A stretch of DNA of 64,000 nucleotides, from assembly GCF_002443255.2 (NCBI RefSeq), contig NW_019211457.1:29536610-29600609 (forward strand). The letters run 5' to 3'. Numbering within the stretch: position 1 is the stretch's first letter; every line of letters begins with the position of its first letter. The notes under the pieces are model-generated. The model had not been told where the DNA came from and searched no databases. It saw nothing but the letters and a program-made list of their open reading frames with translations. Shown here piece by piece: positions 37,542 to 51,000 of this stretch. The DNA comes from Varroa destructor. Taxonomy: Eukaryota > Arthropoda > Arachnida > Mesostigmata > Varroidae. Both the position numbers and the translations under genes were made by a program.

Positions 37542-38022
37542 TTATTTTTTGCTCTCAGATGTTTGCTCGACCCACGATTTGTGACTGGTCAACAACCATT
37601 GATTATTTTCTATTCGATTTACGCCTATATAACGGTTACCGTGTGCCCCTGCTGGGATTTCGTTGCATTGGAGAAGTTGTAATTCGGCCCGACCTTGTTT
37701 GACTACAGAGCAATACTGCGCAGTCGCGATTTCCGTACGCATATCGAAAGAAAAACAATATGATTTCGTCCAAAAAAAAATTATTCTCCTGCCTTTTACG
37801 TCCGATATTCGATTCCGGGTCTCGAACAGCTCTATTAACCTTAACTTGACAACAGACTTCATTCGCAGCCACCGTCTTTGCCGTTGCCTTTCTATCGCTA
37901 CCGCTGTTACCGCAGCAACGATTAGCGCCGCCCCCAATTCGAGGGGCCAGGGCTAGCAATGATCCGGACAGGACACCAGCGAAAGGCCACAGAGAAGTTA
38001 GTTGCTTGCTTGCCAGCGTCAA
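37542..38022 (-). other. GC-richer patch open in several frames, unrecognised
   Basis: Two minus-strand frames (131 and 128 codons) and one plus-strand frame (97 codons) overlap here. Openness in several frames at once points to base composition rather than coding. The plus strand at 37860-37960 is rich in CCG/GCC and could be untranslated exon or regulatory sequence. No domain is recognisable in any frame. Confidence 0.15.
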
Positions 38023-39126
38023 TTAGTTTGTCGCCATGGATCTGCTTCACGTATGACTCATTGCTTTGTATTTGACAAGTGTCCCGAACTTACTTTGCGC
38101 AGCTGAGAGCGATAGTGTTTTTTGCCTTCATTTTGCCTTGTAAGTTGAATAAACAGACGGTTAGAGTCCATATGGAGCATATTCAAAAAGTAACACAGAA
38201 TCGCGTTTATCGGTGAATATCGATCAGACCAACCGTAATGAATAGTCACTTTGGCAGGTAACGTGTGTGATTAGGACATTGAAACGGAAAAACAGATGAG
38301 ATGTTTTCCGTAGAAGAAGCAAAGGTGAAAAGACATTAGTGCATTTTGCGCGTACCACCTACCCTCTTGTAGACTTAACACTGAATAGCTCAGAGATCTG
38401 CCAGAACTATCGGCTCTGAACACTACTCTCGGATAAAACGTTGTAACTTCATTTGCTTTAATAGTATAGAGCAGAGCTGAAGGTCGCAGGTTTTTCACTA
38501 TGTGACATAGACAGGTTACTAGCAAATTGAAAATTCGTTTCTAATATATAAAGGTTCGGTAAGGAGGGCATATCTGTAGAAAGAGCTAGTAAAATATCCC
38601 CTTTGCCTGCAAATCTTTGGTAAAATTCAGACTTTATGTGGATTATGCGGTATCGTAATTTGCCACACATACATATGACGTCGAGTTTTTTGTATCCAAG
38701 TGCCCCTTTATCTTTACATATAATAGTATAAAGTGGTAGAAATGCCAGTCCCAATACAATCACAACCGTTCAAGACGCGTGCAAAGTTAGGAAGACGTAA
38801 TTACAGTGATTATGGTGCATGTTATCTTTTTCTTTTTGTTTGGCCTTCGCCCGCATCTGCAAGCCGGCCCGAATGAAGGGATATAGTGGAGCATGTGGTG
38901 GAATAAGTCCTACATGGGCTGGGTGCTAGAGCCCGCATTGGTGGCCGCCGGCTGTTACTGCCATAAGTAGGCCAACTGCGCAGTGCTGAATTTCTCTGCG
39001 GTCTTGTGAATCCTGCACATTGTGTAGTGCTTCACAGACGTACTAACATCATAAACAGGTTTATGGGCCTATATACTGGTCTGTTATTTACGTCTTGATT
39101 TCGTTTCGTTCAAAGATTGAATGCAC

Positions 39127-39166
<40 letters not shown>

Positions 39167-41408
39167 AACAGAAAAATGTACTATTATACAATAAAAACAA
39201 GTTAAAGCCTATATGGGGCGAGTGGCTGTAAAAGTCGCACGGTAAACAAGTTCCAAGTAATCCAAGTTAGTCTGTAGCATCAATGAAACAGCGGGTGCTG
39301 ACGACGTGGAGGAACTTCTAAGGACGCTAACGATCCTCCAGGATGTCAGGACAAGAGAGAGGAGTTGTATTAACGCCAACCCGATGCAGGAACGAGATAA
39401 TGCCGATTACGCATAGTCGTCACCGAAGCTCCAGTCTCGTGAGCTAGTTCGCGGGCCGACACTGTTCCCTGCTAATAGTCGGGCTGAACAGAACGGCAGA
39501 ACGAACGAGCGGATCTCTTTTTCAGATTAATTGCTTTATTTTTTTTAACTTAAGGGACTATGCGAATTGCTTTTCGACCGCCCGAAGCCCTAATATTATC
39601 TGCGTCTCAGAGCTATCAGGGCGTCTCCCAGGCAAATCACATATGTACAGGCCAATACTTAATTGAGAGGAAAATGTGGGTTTAAGCAGCGAAGTGATTC
39701 ACAGCGGTTAAGTCCGTCCATGAACAGATCGCATTAATAAAGGTAAACAGCTGACCATAGGCCCATCATGCTACTACTATTACTACGACAATGTAAGGCT
39801 CAAGGAACCTTCTAACTTGGCGTTTGAGTCGCATAGATTGTTCATCGCATCACTTCATCGAACGAATGAAACTGTTTTGAAACTGTCTGGATAACATTGC
39901 GGTACGCTGTCCGAGGCAGTCCGTTTTTGGAAAAAAAGAGGCGGGTTACTTCATGTGAAGAACTAGGAGAAGTGTTGGTTGCAAGGCCTGGATGTCCCGC
40001 CAGAGAGCTCAGCCAAAATGATTCGTAGTAAAGCAACATAATAGGATATAATGTCTCAGTAGCAGACATATGTAGATTGTTTTGTTTGTCACCTCATAAC
40101 TCAGTCGGTCAGTCAACAGCAAAGTGAAGGTTCGTACACACTATATTTCAGTATCCTGTGCTTATAGCTTAAATAAATGCTATTTAGAATAAAATTCGTG
40201 CCTCTCTACTGCAACTGCCTCGCTATAGAGAAGGTGATGCTTGAGTCACAAATTGGTCTAACTGCTGTCGAGGCAGATTGCCGCCAAAAAAATAGGCTAT
40301 ATATTTCTTATTCTATTGTTTCTTCGTAAACTTCTCACTGTTATAGTGTCAGTGGTACGGCTTTACTTGCTTTTTGTTGACCCTTAAAGTTTTCATTTTG
40401 TTGTTGAATCAGTGTGTTCCGCCGTACTGCCGATGCGACATTTTATGATATCTCGTACTATTTCAATTCACAGGAACTATGGCGAAAAATAGAACCTATA
40501 GCATATATAATGACACTAAATATACTGTATTTGCCAAGTCCAACAATAACGAGTCTGCATTCAGGAAGACAAACAGGGAAAGTATGTGCTTTCGGTTAGA
40601 TTCGACCCTAATACGTGTTGCGTGCTATCCAGGCCTTACATACACAAGGGATTTTTCCAGTTTGGCTGATTACTCATCAGTGATTGGCTTTCGGCAACTA
40701 TCATGCTTGCTTACGTATGGAGCGGATTAGGTGAAACCACGAAAAAAGATGATTGTGTCTATGGTAGCATATGAGAATTATAAGACTACGTTTGGTGCAC
40801 GTTTGACATGTATGATGCTTGTATTCTGGGAAGCAAGATCTCACATTGAATTTTCAAGCGACAGCATAGGGTTAGTATTTACCAGGTAGTAAAAATATAC
40901 CAGCTAAAGGATATGTTGGTGACAAAAAATTCCAAGGAAATGTTCGAACGGGCTTATTAGTAGCATCAAGTGGAACTTTCGACCAGACTGATTGGGTAGT
41001 CGACCCAAATGCGTGAATGTTAGCAACAAAAATATGCTTATCCTGTATTTTTTTTCAATAGAAAACGATAGCTTGTCTTTTTTTTTGTATCGTTGCATGG
41101 ATGAGACTTCATTTGTTCGCCGCCGACGCAAGCCCAAATATCATGCCTGTCTAATTTTCCACCTCAGACACTTTATCTGAAACTACTGAAATCACCGTTT
41201 TCCCACTAAGGTGGTGCTTATGGTTATTGCACTGTTACTATGGTCAAACAGAAGTTCTTAATCTAAACTACTCAGCCGCACATAAGCGCGTCCTCAATAG
41301 ATTGTTAGCGATTTTCCCCATTAAAAATCTATTCAACTTTTACAGATATCGAAATAATAACAGCAGTAATAATAACAAGCAATTAGACACGCAATTACGG
41401 AAACGAAG
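38023..41408. other. No gene supported; contains the (TA)17 tract
   Basis: Short open frames only. TAACTCAGTCGG at 40097-40108 is one base from a pol III A box and is followed by GGTTCGTAC at 40129, a poor B box; this may be another decayed tRNA-like insertion. Confidence 0.5.
39128..39161. repeat. (TA)17 microsatellite
   Basis: An uninterrupted run of 17 TA dinucleotides. It is the longest pure dinucleotide tract in the window and is likely to vary in length between individuals. Confidence 0.98.
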
Positions 41409-41509
41409 ATGATCGCGACCAAAACAGAATTCTTCATTTCTGTGTGCTGCATCGATGCATACATTTGTACTTATGCGCGCGTGCATCCTATTGCTTTCCC
41501 ATTGATGCT

Positions 41510-42097
41510 TCACTCCTTTTCGCTCTCGCCCACTTTCCTAGAGAAATTCGCATTTGCCGGTATCGCCTTCGACGATGAAAAACTCGATTCAGCCTCGACT
41601 GCTACCTCTACACTTGAACGGGTCGCTCTGCTCAATATTGGCCCACGATCATGCCGCAGCTCGAAAGTAAACCCAGCTAGCTTTCTGCACATAACAAGAT
41701 GACTGAATCGGGCCCTGACTGTTCGGTGTCCGCAAACCAAATGACTGGCGACGCTGATTTCGTGTGGGGTCGTAGCTATGGAAAACGTTTGTACAATAAG
41801 AAGTGCTGAACGCTTGCTTGAAACGGCCAGTGGAACAATTATAGAATTCAAGAGGTTAGGCGAGTTTGAATGGCGTAAGATGGCCGAACGAAAGTGACTT
41901 AATAAGAAGCTGCTGACATTGGGTCCGTTGGAATATGGAATATTGCCGCGCCATGAAAAAAAAACGCATACATAGAACGCGGTAGGCTGAGCGGAAAAAG
42001 CGTTGCCGGGTAGCGAAAGCGACAGCGAATAGCAACTGACGACGGGTGGCATCAGTGGTAAAATGGCTATTGTCACATGTATTGTAAGGGTTGCGAA
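41510..42097 (-). other. Longest open frame of the window, unrecognised
   Basis: The minus strand is stop-free for about 196 codons from 42097 down to the stop at 41510. The first ATG in frame is at 42052, giving 180 residues. The predicted protein starts with a weakly hydrophobic Ser/Leu-rich segment and ends in a polar tail with SSVEVAVEAESSFSSSK. I see no domain, no conserved motif and no signal peptide of good quality. An overlapping plus-strand frame, 41409-41702, begins with ATG and encodes 97 residues; at most one of the two can be real. The patch is less AT-rich than the window average. Confidence 0.2.
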
Positions 42098-45000
42098 CTA
42101 AAAAAGATTAGCTTCACTATTGATAGAGATTTCGCAAATATGTTATAATTTCGTGAAAGCTGACAGCCCAAACGGAAAAGTATGCCATTGAATAAACTGC
42201 TACCTCACGAGCCAACAGCTACGATGACAACCAGATGCGTGTCGGCTTTACATGGCCGACATTATCTGCGATGAATAAACGCTGGATAAAAGTTATTCAG
42301 AGACAGATTACCACGCAACAACTGTGTCTGTGTCGAAGTTCGAGCCTATGCTCTCTACGGGTTCCCAATTTTTGTAGGCACCATTCCATAGCGGGGAGCG
42401 GATGCTAAGATAGAATTTAGCAGAACTGTATGTACCTTTATATGTCTATAACTAGCCTTATCAATGCTAATCTATTGTTTTTTTTTGTAGTCTCAATGAG
42501 TTAAAAGAAAAAAACACGATTTGTCAGTAGCGATTTACATCTAATTTATATATTTCCCGATCTCAAATAGGCCACTACGAGGCGTTACTTGAAAACAATT
42601 TTTACAATGAAATAGGACGTCTGAATAGCAAATAAAAACACCAGCATATATGCTGGATTGGCATTTATGCACCCATTTAGAGCGCCGTTGAATTAGCGAG
42701 ATAGGTCAACTATCGAACAATTGTGATTGATCGAACAGTATCGTTAGCTTATTTTCGAATGTTACTCCACCTGCATGTGATACGGTCTTTTTTTCTGAAT
42801 GCAACAGTTGAAACCACCCATTACCAGAATCGCACGCTAAAATGGTAATACATACTCAAATAAGGATTCCCATTCAAGATGTGCTTCTCTTCCAAATGCT
42901 TCGATCAATTAGATTTGTAAATAAGTATAGATAAGGGCAAAGTTAACAAACACGGGCAAGAACTACATGTAAAGTACTAAACGTCTCGATTTCTCCACTC
43001 CGTGTCGCCGTTAGTGCCTTGCGAGCCAAAATGTGTCCACGCTTGGATTCAAATCTTGGCGGGTAAACAGGTCATCAGCGCCATTACAACCTGCAACACT
43101 AATTCGCTTGATGTAGATATTATCTGCATTACAATCGGTTTAAAACTGACCGTTTACAAAGTATGAGAACAAAATTAAGCAAAAAAAAATATAAATAAAC
43201 TTAAAGCATTGTAGCCACAGGGGGGCAAACGCACTGCCGTGAGTTTTAGACTGTCACATACACGTAAATTGCTATCATGGTGCGTTTCTGGTTTCTAACA
43301 CGCTCATTCTACAGGTAAAATATCACGAATATACCCAAAGTCGACATGAAATATTGCTTAAGCGAGCGGACGCTAAGAAGCAAGCAGGATCATTATAGTT
43401 GTTCTGATATTCGTTTAGTGTGGCTTGTTTTCTATAGAGTTCAATAGCACAGAATTACTCTTTTTTAAGAGATGCTAGCAAAAGAGCGTGCACTTACGTA
43501 AAATAAGATCCGCATCGCCAAAAAAAAAAAACTTTGTATCTTCTAATAAAGTGCTCTAATAAGGTGCGAGTGGCTTTAAGATGCGACATAATATCGAAAT
43601 CGGCTACAGATAGATCTAAGGAGATCAGTGAATAAGATGCCTTTCAGGCCGGACCTTGATAGCAAAATATCTGTCGATACAGCCAGCCCCACCCAATGAA
43701 GGCCTGGCCGAGAATTCGGTGTGGCCATTCGGTGTGAGTATTTGGGTTCAGCAAGCACATGACTCTACTTATACAAATACTTTATGTAGTTTTATACAGT
43801 ATTCTATATTATATAGTATTGCCACTTTATGTGGTACTGACGTGTGATGCGGGAACGATTCTCACGTATAATGGAGACGCTGCCACTCTGAGATCACGAA
43901 ATGGTACTACCCCACCACTAAGAATTTACTAGGAGCGAATGTAGCAAGGCCTTTACCCTGCGCTTTAAGCGCAAAACTAAGCTTTAGCTTGCTTGTAGTG
44001 TTCCGCTGTATTTGAAGACGACGGTTTCAGCGAGGCAACATCTGATGATTAAATTGGGATACGATGCTCGAAAAAGGAAATTCTAATTTAATCAATGGTC
44101 TTTGTTTGTTGTTTTGCCTATTAAACATTTACCCAATTGTGATATATATGTAATGGGAATTAATTTCAAAATATGTATAGTCTGTTAAAATTGTCGAAAA
44201 TAAATTATACTACTAGGTAAGCTTTAAACAGCAGCGCAACCAATACGTTTAAGTTGTACTTTCACTGACGATTTTTAAATAAGTTAAAAGAGATGCACAT
44301 TTTTCGCTGGACAATTTGTAAAACTGCTAAAGTTAACCGCTTACAAAGAAGGCAACCTTCCAGCATGTTTAAGTTCGCACCAACCTATCAAATCACCGAT
44401 GGATTTCCCTAGACAAGTTTCTTATTACTTACTCCTAATCATGTGCACTATGTGAATCGTTTAAAATAGATGTCGCAGTAATATTTACTTATGGGTCGAA
44501 ATATACATTTTATGTCAACTATAAATAATCTTAATTTAAATGTGTTCTAAAAGCAGCCAGTCACCACTTTCAAGAACTATCTGTTAATCAACACATGTAA
44601 ATAGCGCTAGCTCGGATATAGATGTTATTAATGCCTAACTCGAATAGGTCCTGTAGGCCGTAGTGCAGGGTTCGTGTTTATATAGGGTCATCTGTCAATC
44701 GGCCGTATTGGGTCGTTTTCTAACAAATCTTTTAGTTATTTATGGGAGTGGCTTTTGTAAAGAACATTTCGAATGCCTTTGGGCACCACCTTTGCCCCAC
44801 TGGCTTTCGTCCGCTCAATATCAACCGCAGTGGCTAGTACTGATAGTGCCGATTGAATCAAGTCACGACATTTTCTCGACCTCAGATGATCCGATGCGGT
44901 TCAATGCGCATACGAATTACACTGTGACAAAAGGCAATTTCATTAATAGCCATAGTCAGAATTGTTTAGGTTAAATGACGCGAGCCCCGCCTTTTGCAAA

Positions 45001-45689
45001 CATAATACTTATTGATAGCAAACTGCGTTCGCGTGCAGCTGTTACTCATATTATTGGTGGAGCTTACCAACAGCAGTATCTTATCTTGCCCAGCCGCCTT
45101 TGAATTAGCGGTCCTCGGAACGTGATTTCCATCGAAATTTATGAACCTGCCATCGGAGGTTTTACTCCGAAACGATCGTTGCAACCGCTTCACTTCCGTC
45201 CAGGTAGCTAGGTAGCGGATAGCTGATATTCTTGAATTTAACAATCTTTCTTTGGTCGTATACATGTCGCCCACGCATGGCAAACGACTTACGCCCAAAC
45301 TAGAGCGCTATGCTCACTAGTCCAGAGGGGAAAGCACATAACAACGAACTGGGTTAGAGCGGTGCCACACAGAAGGTTACGTTCTTGAAAACCTGTTTCC
45401 CCTTACGCCTTTTGAACCCCTCCACATCTAATGTTCCTTACGAATTGAGTTAGTTCTCTTATTTTTCTCCCCACACGCCCATTGTATTATTACACCGTAC
45501 TGCAGCGGCAATATAGACAAATTCGGTCAAGACGTTCTGCCGCAAGCATAGAATCGCTCAGAGCTTTAGGACTTCAACGAAAACTACAGCAAAGTCTATC
45601 CTGGGGCGACTCCGACTTTCTTCGCCGCTGAGAAATCGAGCCCCAACTCTCTACTAATTTCTCCATATCAACCTCTTTCTCGTTGAACC
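42098..45689. other. No gene supported
   Basis: The stretch GGATTCAAATCTTGG at about 43047-43061 resembles a pol III B box without a convincing A box. Open frames at 44663-44974 (plus) and 44966-45298 (minus), 103 and 110 codons, show no domain. Confidence 0.5.
42641..42656. repeat. 16-bp perfect palindrome
   Basis: CCAGCATATATGCTGG is a perfect palindrome without a loop. It may be a chance event or a binding site for a dimeric protein; nothing around it decides between these. Confidence 0.5.
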
Positions 45690-45721
45690 TTGCTCTCCTT
45701 TTGCACTATATATTTTGAGCA

Positions 45722-45931
45722 GGGACAGCTGGACTTTAAAGCAAATCGCAATTGTCGTCGATGTCTGAAACTTAGCCTATATGGCACAAGACACGTACCA
45801 CCTGCGCCTACCCTGCTGCACAGAACTGGGTATGCACTCGCTCCTCAGGCGATTAGGCTGGGGATCTTAATTGTGCAGGACGGCCCTTCTGGCCCCGCCG
45901 CCAAAGTTACCGGTCCTATGAAAAGCCTTAG
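45722..45931 (+). other. Candidate internal exon by splice signals, product unrecognised
   Basis: A pyrimidine-containing tract ending in GAGCAG (AG at 45720-45721) precedes an open stretch, which ends at CTTAG followed by GTAAAA, a good donor match. The 210-nt interval is open in the frame beginning GQLDFKANRNCRRCL and ending GPSGPAAKVTGPMKSL. I recognise no family in it. Paired splice-like signals around an open interval of this size do arise by chance, so this is only a candidate. Confidence 0.2.
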
Positions 45932-45935
45932 GTAA

Positions 45936-47690
45936 AAAAAAACGTCTAGTTCGTTGTGCCTTACCGTTGTGCTTTATTTTTCATTCTCGCAAAGTTGCTA
46001 CGATAATAGTTATACAGCAATAACAGTTCCACCTCAGTCGTGGCTTGCCAGTGCGAGCAACAGAGGTTTCCAAGGAGGGATCGGGAGAAAAAAGCTCCAT
46101 CATCATCGACTTTCTTCGTTCGGTAATACTTCTACTAGTAATAATAGCACTAAGGTCGTGGTGTAGCAATTCCGGAATGATCGGAAGGAGGGCAAGCGGC
46201 CGCTATTGCATAATCTGCGTGATCTATTAAGGTGGGGGCATAACGGAGGCCGTGTTAAGGTTTCAGGGAATGCGGACGAGACAAAAGCGAATCGGGGTTC
46301 AAGGCGGACGCAGATAACATGAATGCATATGGACTGATCGGGCGGTATCAATAACATCCTACGATCTGTTATTTGATAAGAAATGAGAATAAAGAGATAA
46401 TCTATCACAACAATGAAAAAAGACTACCTGAGGAGGTGGATGGAATGGAACAAGTTTAATCGAAATGCAATAGAAAACTCCTGAATGGGCATCATCACAA
46501 GCTTACGGTAAATTTTATAAGATCTATGATAGCTGCTAGCTGTGCCTACATATGGTATGACAAGGATCACACAAGTTACTTTTTCTGTCAAGATGGCTCA
46601 TTATCTAGCTGAGAGATTTTATTGCTCTGTCCTTGGCCATGTACTCGTAGTCAGGTCGTTGGCCCAAGTTGTACGCCAAAATGTAGTTGTCCCTTAATGT
46701 TTTGATACTTTCGACAAATCGCTTATCCATTAATCAGCCGCTCTTCCACAAAACCTTTTCTACAGTCCTGTGAAACCGAAACAGAAAAATGTTGCCGTTT
46801 ATAAGACGGCCTTAACTAATGGCAATATTTTTGGTATCCGTTTATGTTGTTGTTGTTGTTGTTGGGGGGGGGGGGGATGTTCTTTGAATCTATCCTTAAT
46901 ATACTGTGACTTCTCAGAATTTTCGTACTCGTTCGTATGAACTTGTGATTACGTTACCGACGATTACTAATTCACAAAAAAACAGCACCTGTACCTGCAG
47001 ATAGATTGCCCATATTATACAACCGTTCATTAATTATTGAGTGAAAACGGAAGGCTTGTCTATTCATAAGCCCGCCTTTTGAATATAATAGAGACATGAT
47101 ACGACATGAAAATGCGAAGATCAGTTCCTCTCATCTTCATATCAGTTCCTTTATTAGTGGAAAACATGTGCTTCTACCTACGCTGTATTATTTAAATCAA
47201 TCGTCAATCGTTCCATAATAATATGGATCTTATATTTTCTATTGTATTGGGTTCTATTTTCCTGCTAACAACATGAGGCCCATCATTTTCTGGGTCAAAG
47301 GTTGTGTGACCTTTGATGTTTGCATTTCTCCATTGAAGCTAAATTAAGACCCCTTAGGGGAGTTCTGCAAAAATTGACATATGCTACAGTCTTACGGTAC
47401 AAAATCCAAACTATACGACGGATGCATGAAAGTTTCCCATCAAAGTTCTTTCAGTTTTTACCGGGTAAGTAAAGATGTATGTGATCCGGTATTGTCTCAT
47501 TCATTGGTTCTGCTTGATTTTTTTTCATGCAATAACTTTCGAATTTCATTAAGGACATAGTGTCATTGTCTTTGGCGTCAGGCTAGGCTTTAGCATAGAT
47601 TGTAATGTATATTGTTGCATATTTTTGTCGTAGGTGATCCGCTTTTCATTAGCGTGACTAATCGCTGCAGAAATAGTTCGATTCCGCCGC
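45936..47690. other. No gene supported; contains the GTT/G tract
   Basis: Several overlapping frames at 45954-46408 on both strands reflect the less AT-rich composition here. TCAAAGGT (47295-47302) and ACCTTTGA (47309-47316) form an 8-bp inverted repeat; each half resembles a nuclear-receptor half-site, but that is speculative. Confidence 0.45.
46846..46876. repeat. (GTT)6 followed by a 13-base G run
   Basis: Six GTT units at 46846-46863 run directly into 13 consecutive G residues at 46864-46876. Long pure G runs are rare in AT-rich DNA. The tract could form intermolecular G-quadruplex or triplex structures, or be a slippage product or an assembly artefact. Confidence 0.95.
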
Positions 47691-48056
47691 GTGTGTGTGT
47701 TGCGTTTCACGGATGGTACTACGATCGTGCCTTCAAATGATCGAAAGTTATTTGGTGGTCTATATTTAATTTCTGGGCAATATCACGGTTACCGAGCTGC
47801 TGCTGCAGCAACAATATCATCAATATTCACAACGAGAAACATTTTTTCATATCGAAATTTCCGGGAAGAAGACGACAAAAACATTATCGTTGGATCATTC
47901 TTCCGAATAGTGTATTTTGACCATAAACAACACAGTCTCTCTAGGGACATCATAGTGTGCCTTATTGCAATAGAATCGTGGAATGAAGCAAATCTTTGCA
48001 GAGCCTTTACTCGTCCTGCAAGCACTCTATCTATAGAGTGCTTTCAGAAAATCTGA
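47691..48056 (+). other. 121-codon open frame without ATG, unrecognised
   Basis: The frame starts with GTG and has no internal ATG, so it could only be an internal exon. Its composition is fairly balanced (FREEDDKNIIVGSFFRIVYF is typical). No clear splice acceptor lies just upstream, and I recognise no family. Confidence 0.12.
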
Positions 48057-51000
48057 ATGAGGGCATTCTAATATTTTACAACTGCCAAATTTCAACTTTC
48101 AAACGACATGAAACACTGACCCGGTGCAACTCGTATTCCTTGAAATATGCTACTTAAGACCCGTCCAACTGGAACAGCAGCCCAAGGCTACAAATGACCT
48201 ATACGGGAGATTCAATGTAAGTAGAAATTATCTTTAGTAGTAAAGGAGAAAATGATCTTCTCCGCTAGCTAAAGACTCCCTAGAATCATTGTTCCTTCTC
48301 TACATTGTTTGCCTGCTTCTCTACTAACGAACGAATATATTAACGCGAACCATGTACCTGGACATCTTCTACTCGCGCGCTTACGTCGCAGCAGTAAAAG
48401 ATGTCCTTTATAGTGGCTAAATGTGTGTTTCACTAGAAACACGCATGCAGCTATAGAAAGTCTTAATTATTTACGGGAACAGAAAGCGTAACACTCATTT
48501 AATCAGCTGAGTAGTTTACACACACGATGTATGCCACCAACGGCCGCGAATTGACGTCTAGACGCTATGAACTGCCGTATCAGTCGACAGACCAGCTAAA
48601 ATATGAACAAAAGATAACTAACTCGTCTAGCGGTGATGAATCCAGTAAGGAACTATGAGCCTAACACAAGAACTTCGACGGTGATGGTGTGAGCAACAGT
48701 TCGAAAAAAAAGGCCACCAAGAATATCGAGAACCACGCTTTAGGCCCGGCTAGAAGTGTTTCATAGAAAGTTTTATATTAGAAACCTAGTACCACAAGAT
48801 TTTTTTCTTTCGTACTAAACACAATTTACGGAATTTGCTCACTACTCTCTAATTTCACATTTGTTTGAATCGTCGTTTGATCTGACCTTGACTACATCGG
48901 AGAATTTTCAATTCCGTCGTCTAAATAATATGCTTTTTCTAATCGACTAACGTTATAATGAAGTATGACATAAGCTTTCTTCTATAAAATGCCGCGCGAG
49001 GGTTTCGCAGGAAATGGGGTCCATTTTACAGCTGGGTGTTGGAAAACCTGGACCTGGTGGACCTGCGAGCAGTGCTTTGATTAAGCCAACGATTGAAGTG
49101 ATCAGTCATTATAACGTACATACCTTGTGCGTGTGTGCTGAGAATAATTTCTAAAAAAGGAAACCTTACACAAACAATTTATGGTAACAGCCAATACAAT
49201 GAATCATTGAGTTAAAGACTGCAATAGCACGGTCATACAAATACGCTAGTGCTATGGAAACTTTCGGTGCGACATTATTTCTTGGCAACAGTGAAAATAT
49301 CTCTCGGAAAACTAGATTCTAACGTAAATGACGTAAAAAGACGATAGTTCTTTGCGTAATTTTGTTAACAACGTTTGCGAAACATCGACGTTGCTTAGTT
49401 GCTCGAGCTTTTCATCGTTATCGTGAAAAATTCATTGTCAGAAGGAAACGGATTCTCTCGTGCTTTTTCTGCCATGAAGCCAGATACAACGTCTAGCTTC
49501 ATAAATGCCACTCGAAAGTTTCAAGGATCATTTACATTTTTACCTTGTTTGCTTTTATCGTATTTTGCCAGCTTAGTATTTACGTGGGACTTAAAAAAAA
49601 AGATCAGTTTTATCTAAAACTACAGAAATAACCGCAAGGGCGTTACGATAGCACAGTAACGTCTCAACTGTAGTGGATAATGGACATGGAAAAGTAGGAA
49701 ATGCGCTATAGCGTCACGGGTTAGCTGGACCAAGGTGGCTAAATATTTGAATCAGGGTAAGTGAGTTACCGTAGCAAAGTAATGGAATTATTAAAGCAAA
49801 GTGACTGAATTGCTAAAACTAAGTAATGGCAGAAAGGTAAACGAACTATCTAGCGGCTCTATCTGACATAAACAATAAATGTAAATGTAGCAAGACACAG
49901 GAGATCGAGCGTCTCGACAGCAGTTGTCGTAAAAGAAGTTTTAGCAAAGCACGGGTTTGGACCAATAAGCTCATTTTTAGGTTATGTTTAAATTATTAGA
50001 ACTAGGTAACGTTTGTTGTGTGGGCGAAAATGCGACAAAGCGAATGAATGGGCCATGATAATGATAGTAAAAAGCAAGCGTATTTTGTATCTAAGCGATT
50101 TCGTGTTGAACAGTAAGAACCACTTCTATCTTATTCTAATAGATCTAATTTTTTCCATGTAATCTAGGTGCATACCACGCTAACTCGTGCGCCCACCTTT
50201 TGTTTGCAAGTAAACTTCCTCTCACAATTGCTGAACTTCCATGTGAGCCGTTTCCGGAACCATGTGTTCAGTTTCAAAAGAACTTCCACTTCTAAATATG
50301 GTCTCAATCTTCCTGCCTCGTATTTGGGATGACATCTATTGGTCCACTGACATATCTCCACATGTGCATGAAAGGCAGTCAAACAGACTATATTCTTTGA
50401 TTTTTTCACTCCTCTTCTTCTATCCCTCCACGGCATGCTGGGGTTGCTCGCGCCTCAAATAAGTACAGCGAGCCCTTCTTGGCGTCCTCTCCATTCTTTT
50501 TTCAGTCCTGTAAGTGTGCGTGTCCTTTGTACGTGAAGCCGATCGCACGAAATGTAGGCAGGGGTGGTCTCGTGTATTCCCGGCAGAACGATTTCGCTGC
50601 CATAAAACAGTGTATCATGGCTCCTTAAATCTTGGCCAAACTTTGCAGATAGGCACGTTAACTCTGGCCTAACTGCGACTTTCGAGGGATATTATGCAGA
50701 TGGTCTTATGCTGGTTTATATGTACACAGCCAACCTTTCTAGGCAATGGCCGTCTTCATTGCTGCCATGACTAACGATGGTGACACAGATCCTGCAGCGA
50801 CTGCTGACTTTTAACACAGCACTGAACGCCGAGACATCTAACGTAAAGTGGATACAATGGAGGCGTCCTCTGGAAAAAAAATAAGGAAAAAGCAAAAAAA
50901 AAATACCTTCAGTATAATGTCTGCGCGCTTGGTGTCTCATGTACTACACTTTTGTACTATAATATGCGGTGCTTTCAAGGAAGATGTTCGCCTTTTGCCG

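Noticed and set aside
37542..38022. Overlapping long frames as real genes
   Set aside because: Openness occurs in three frames on both strands at once, which base composition explains better than coding.
47295..47316. Inverted TCAAAGGT/ACCTTTGA pair as a hormone-receptor response element
   Set aside because: Eight-base half-sites are expected by chance, and no promoter or gene is nearby.
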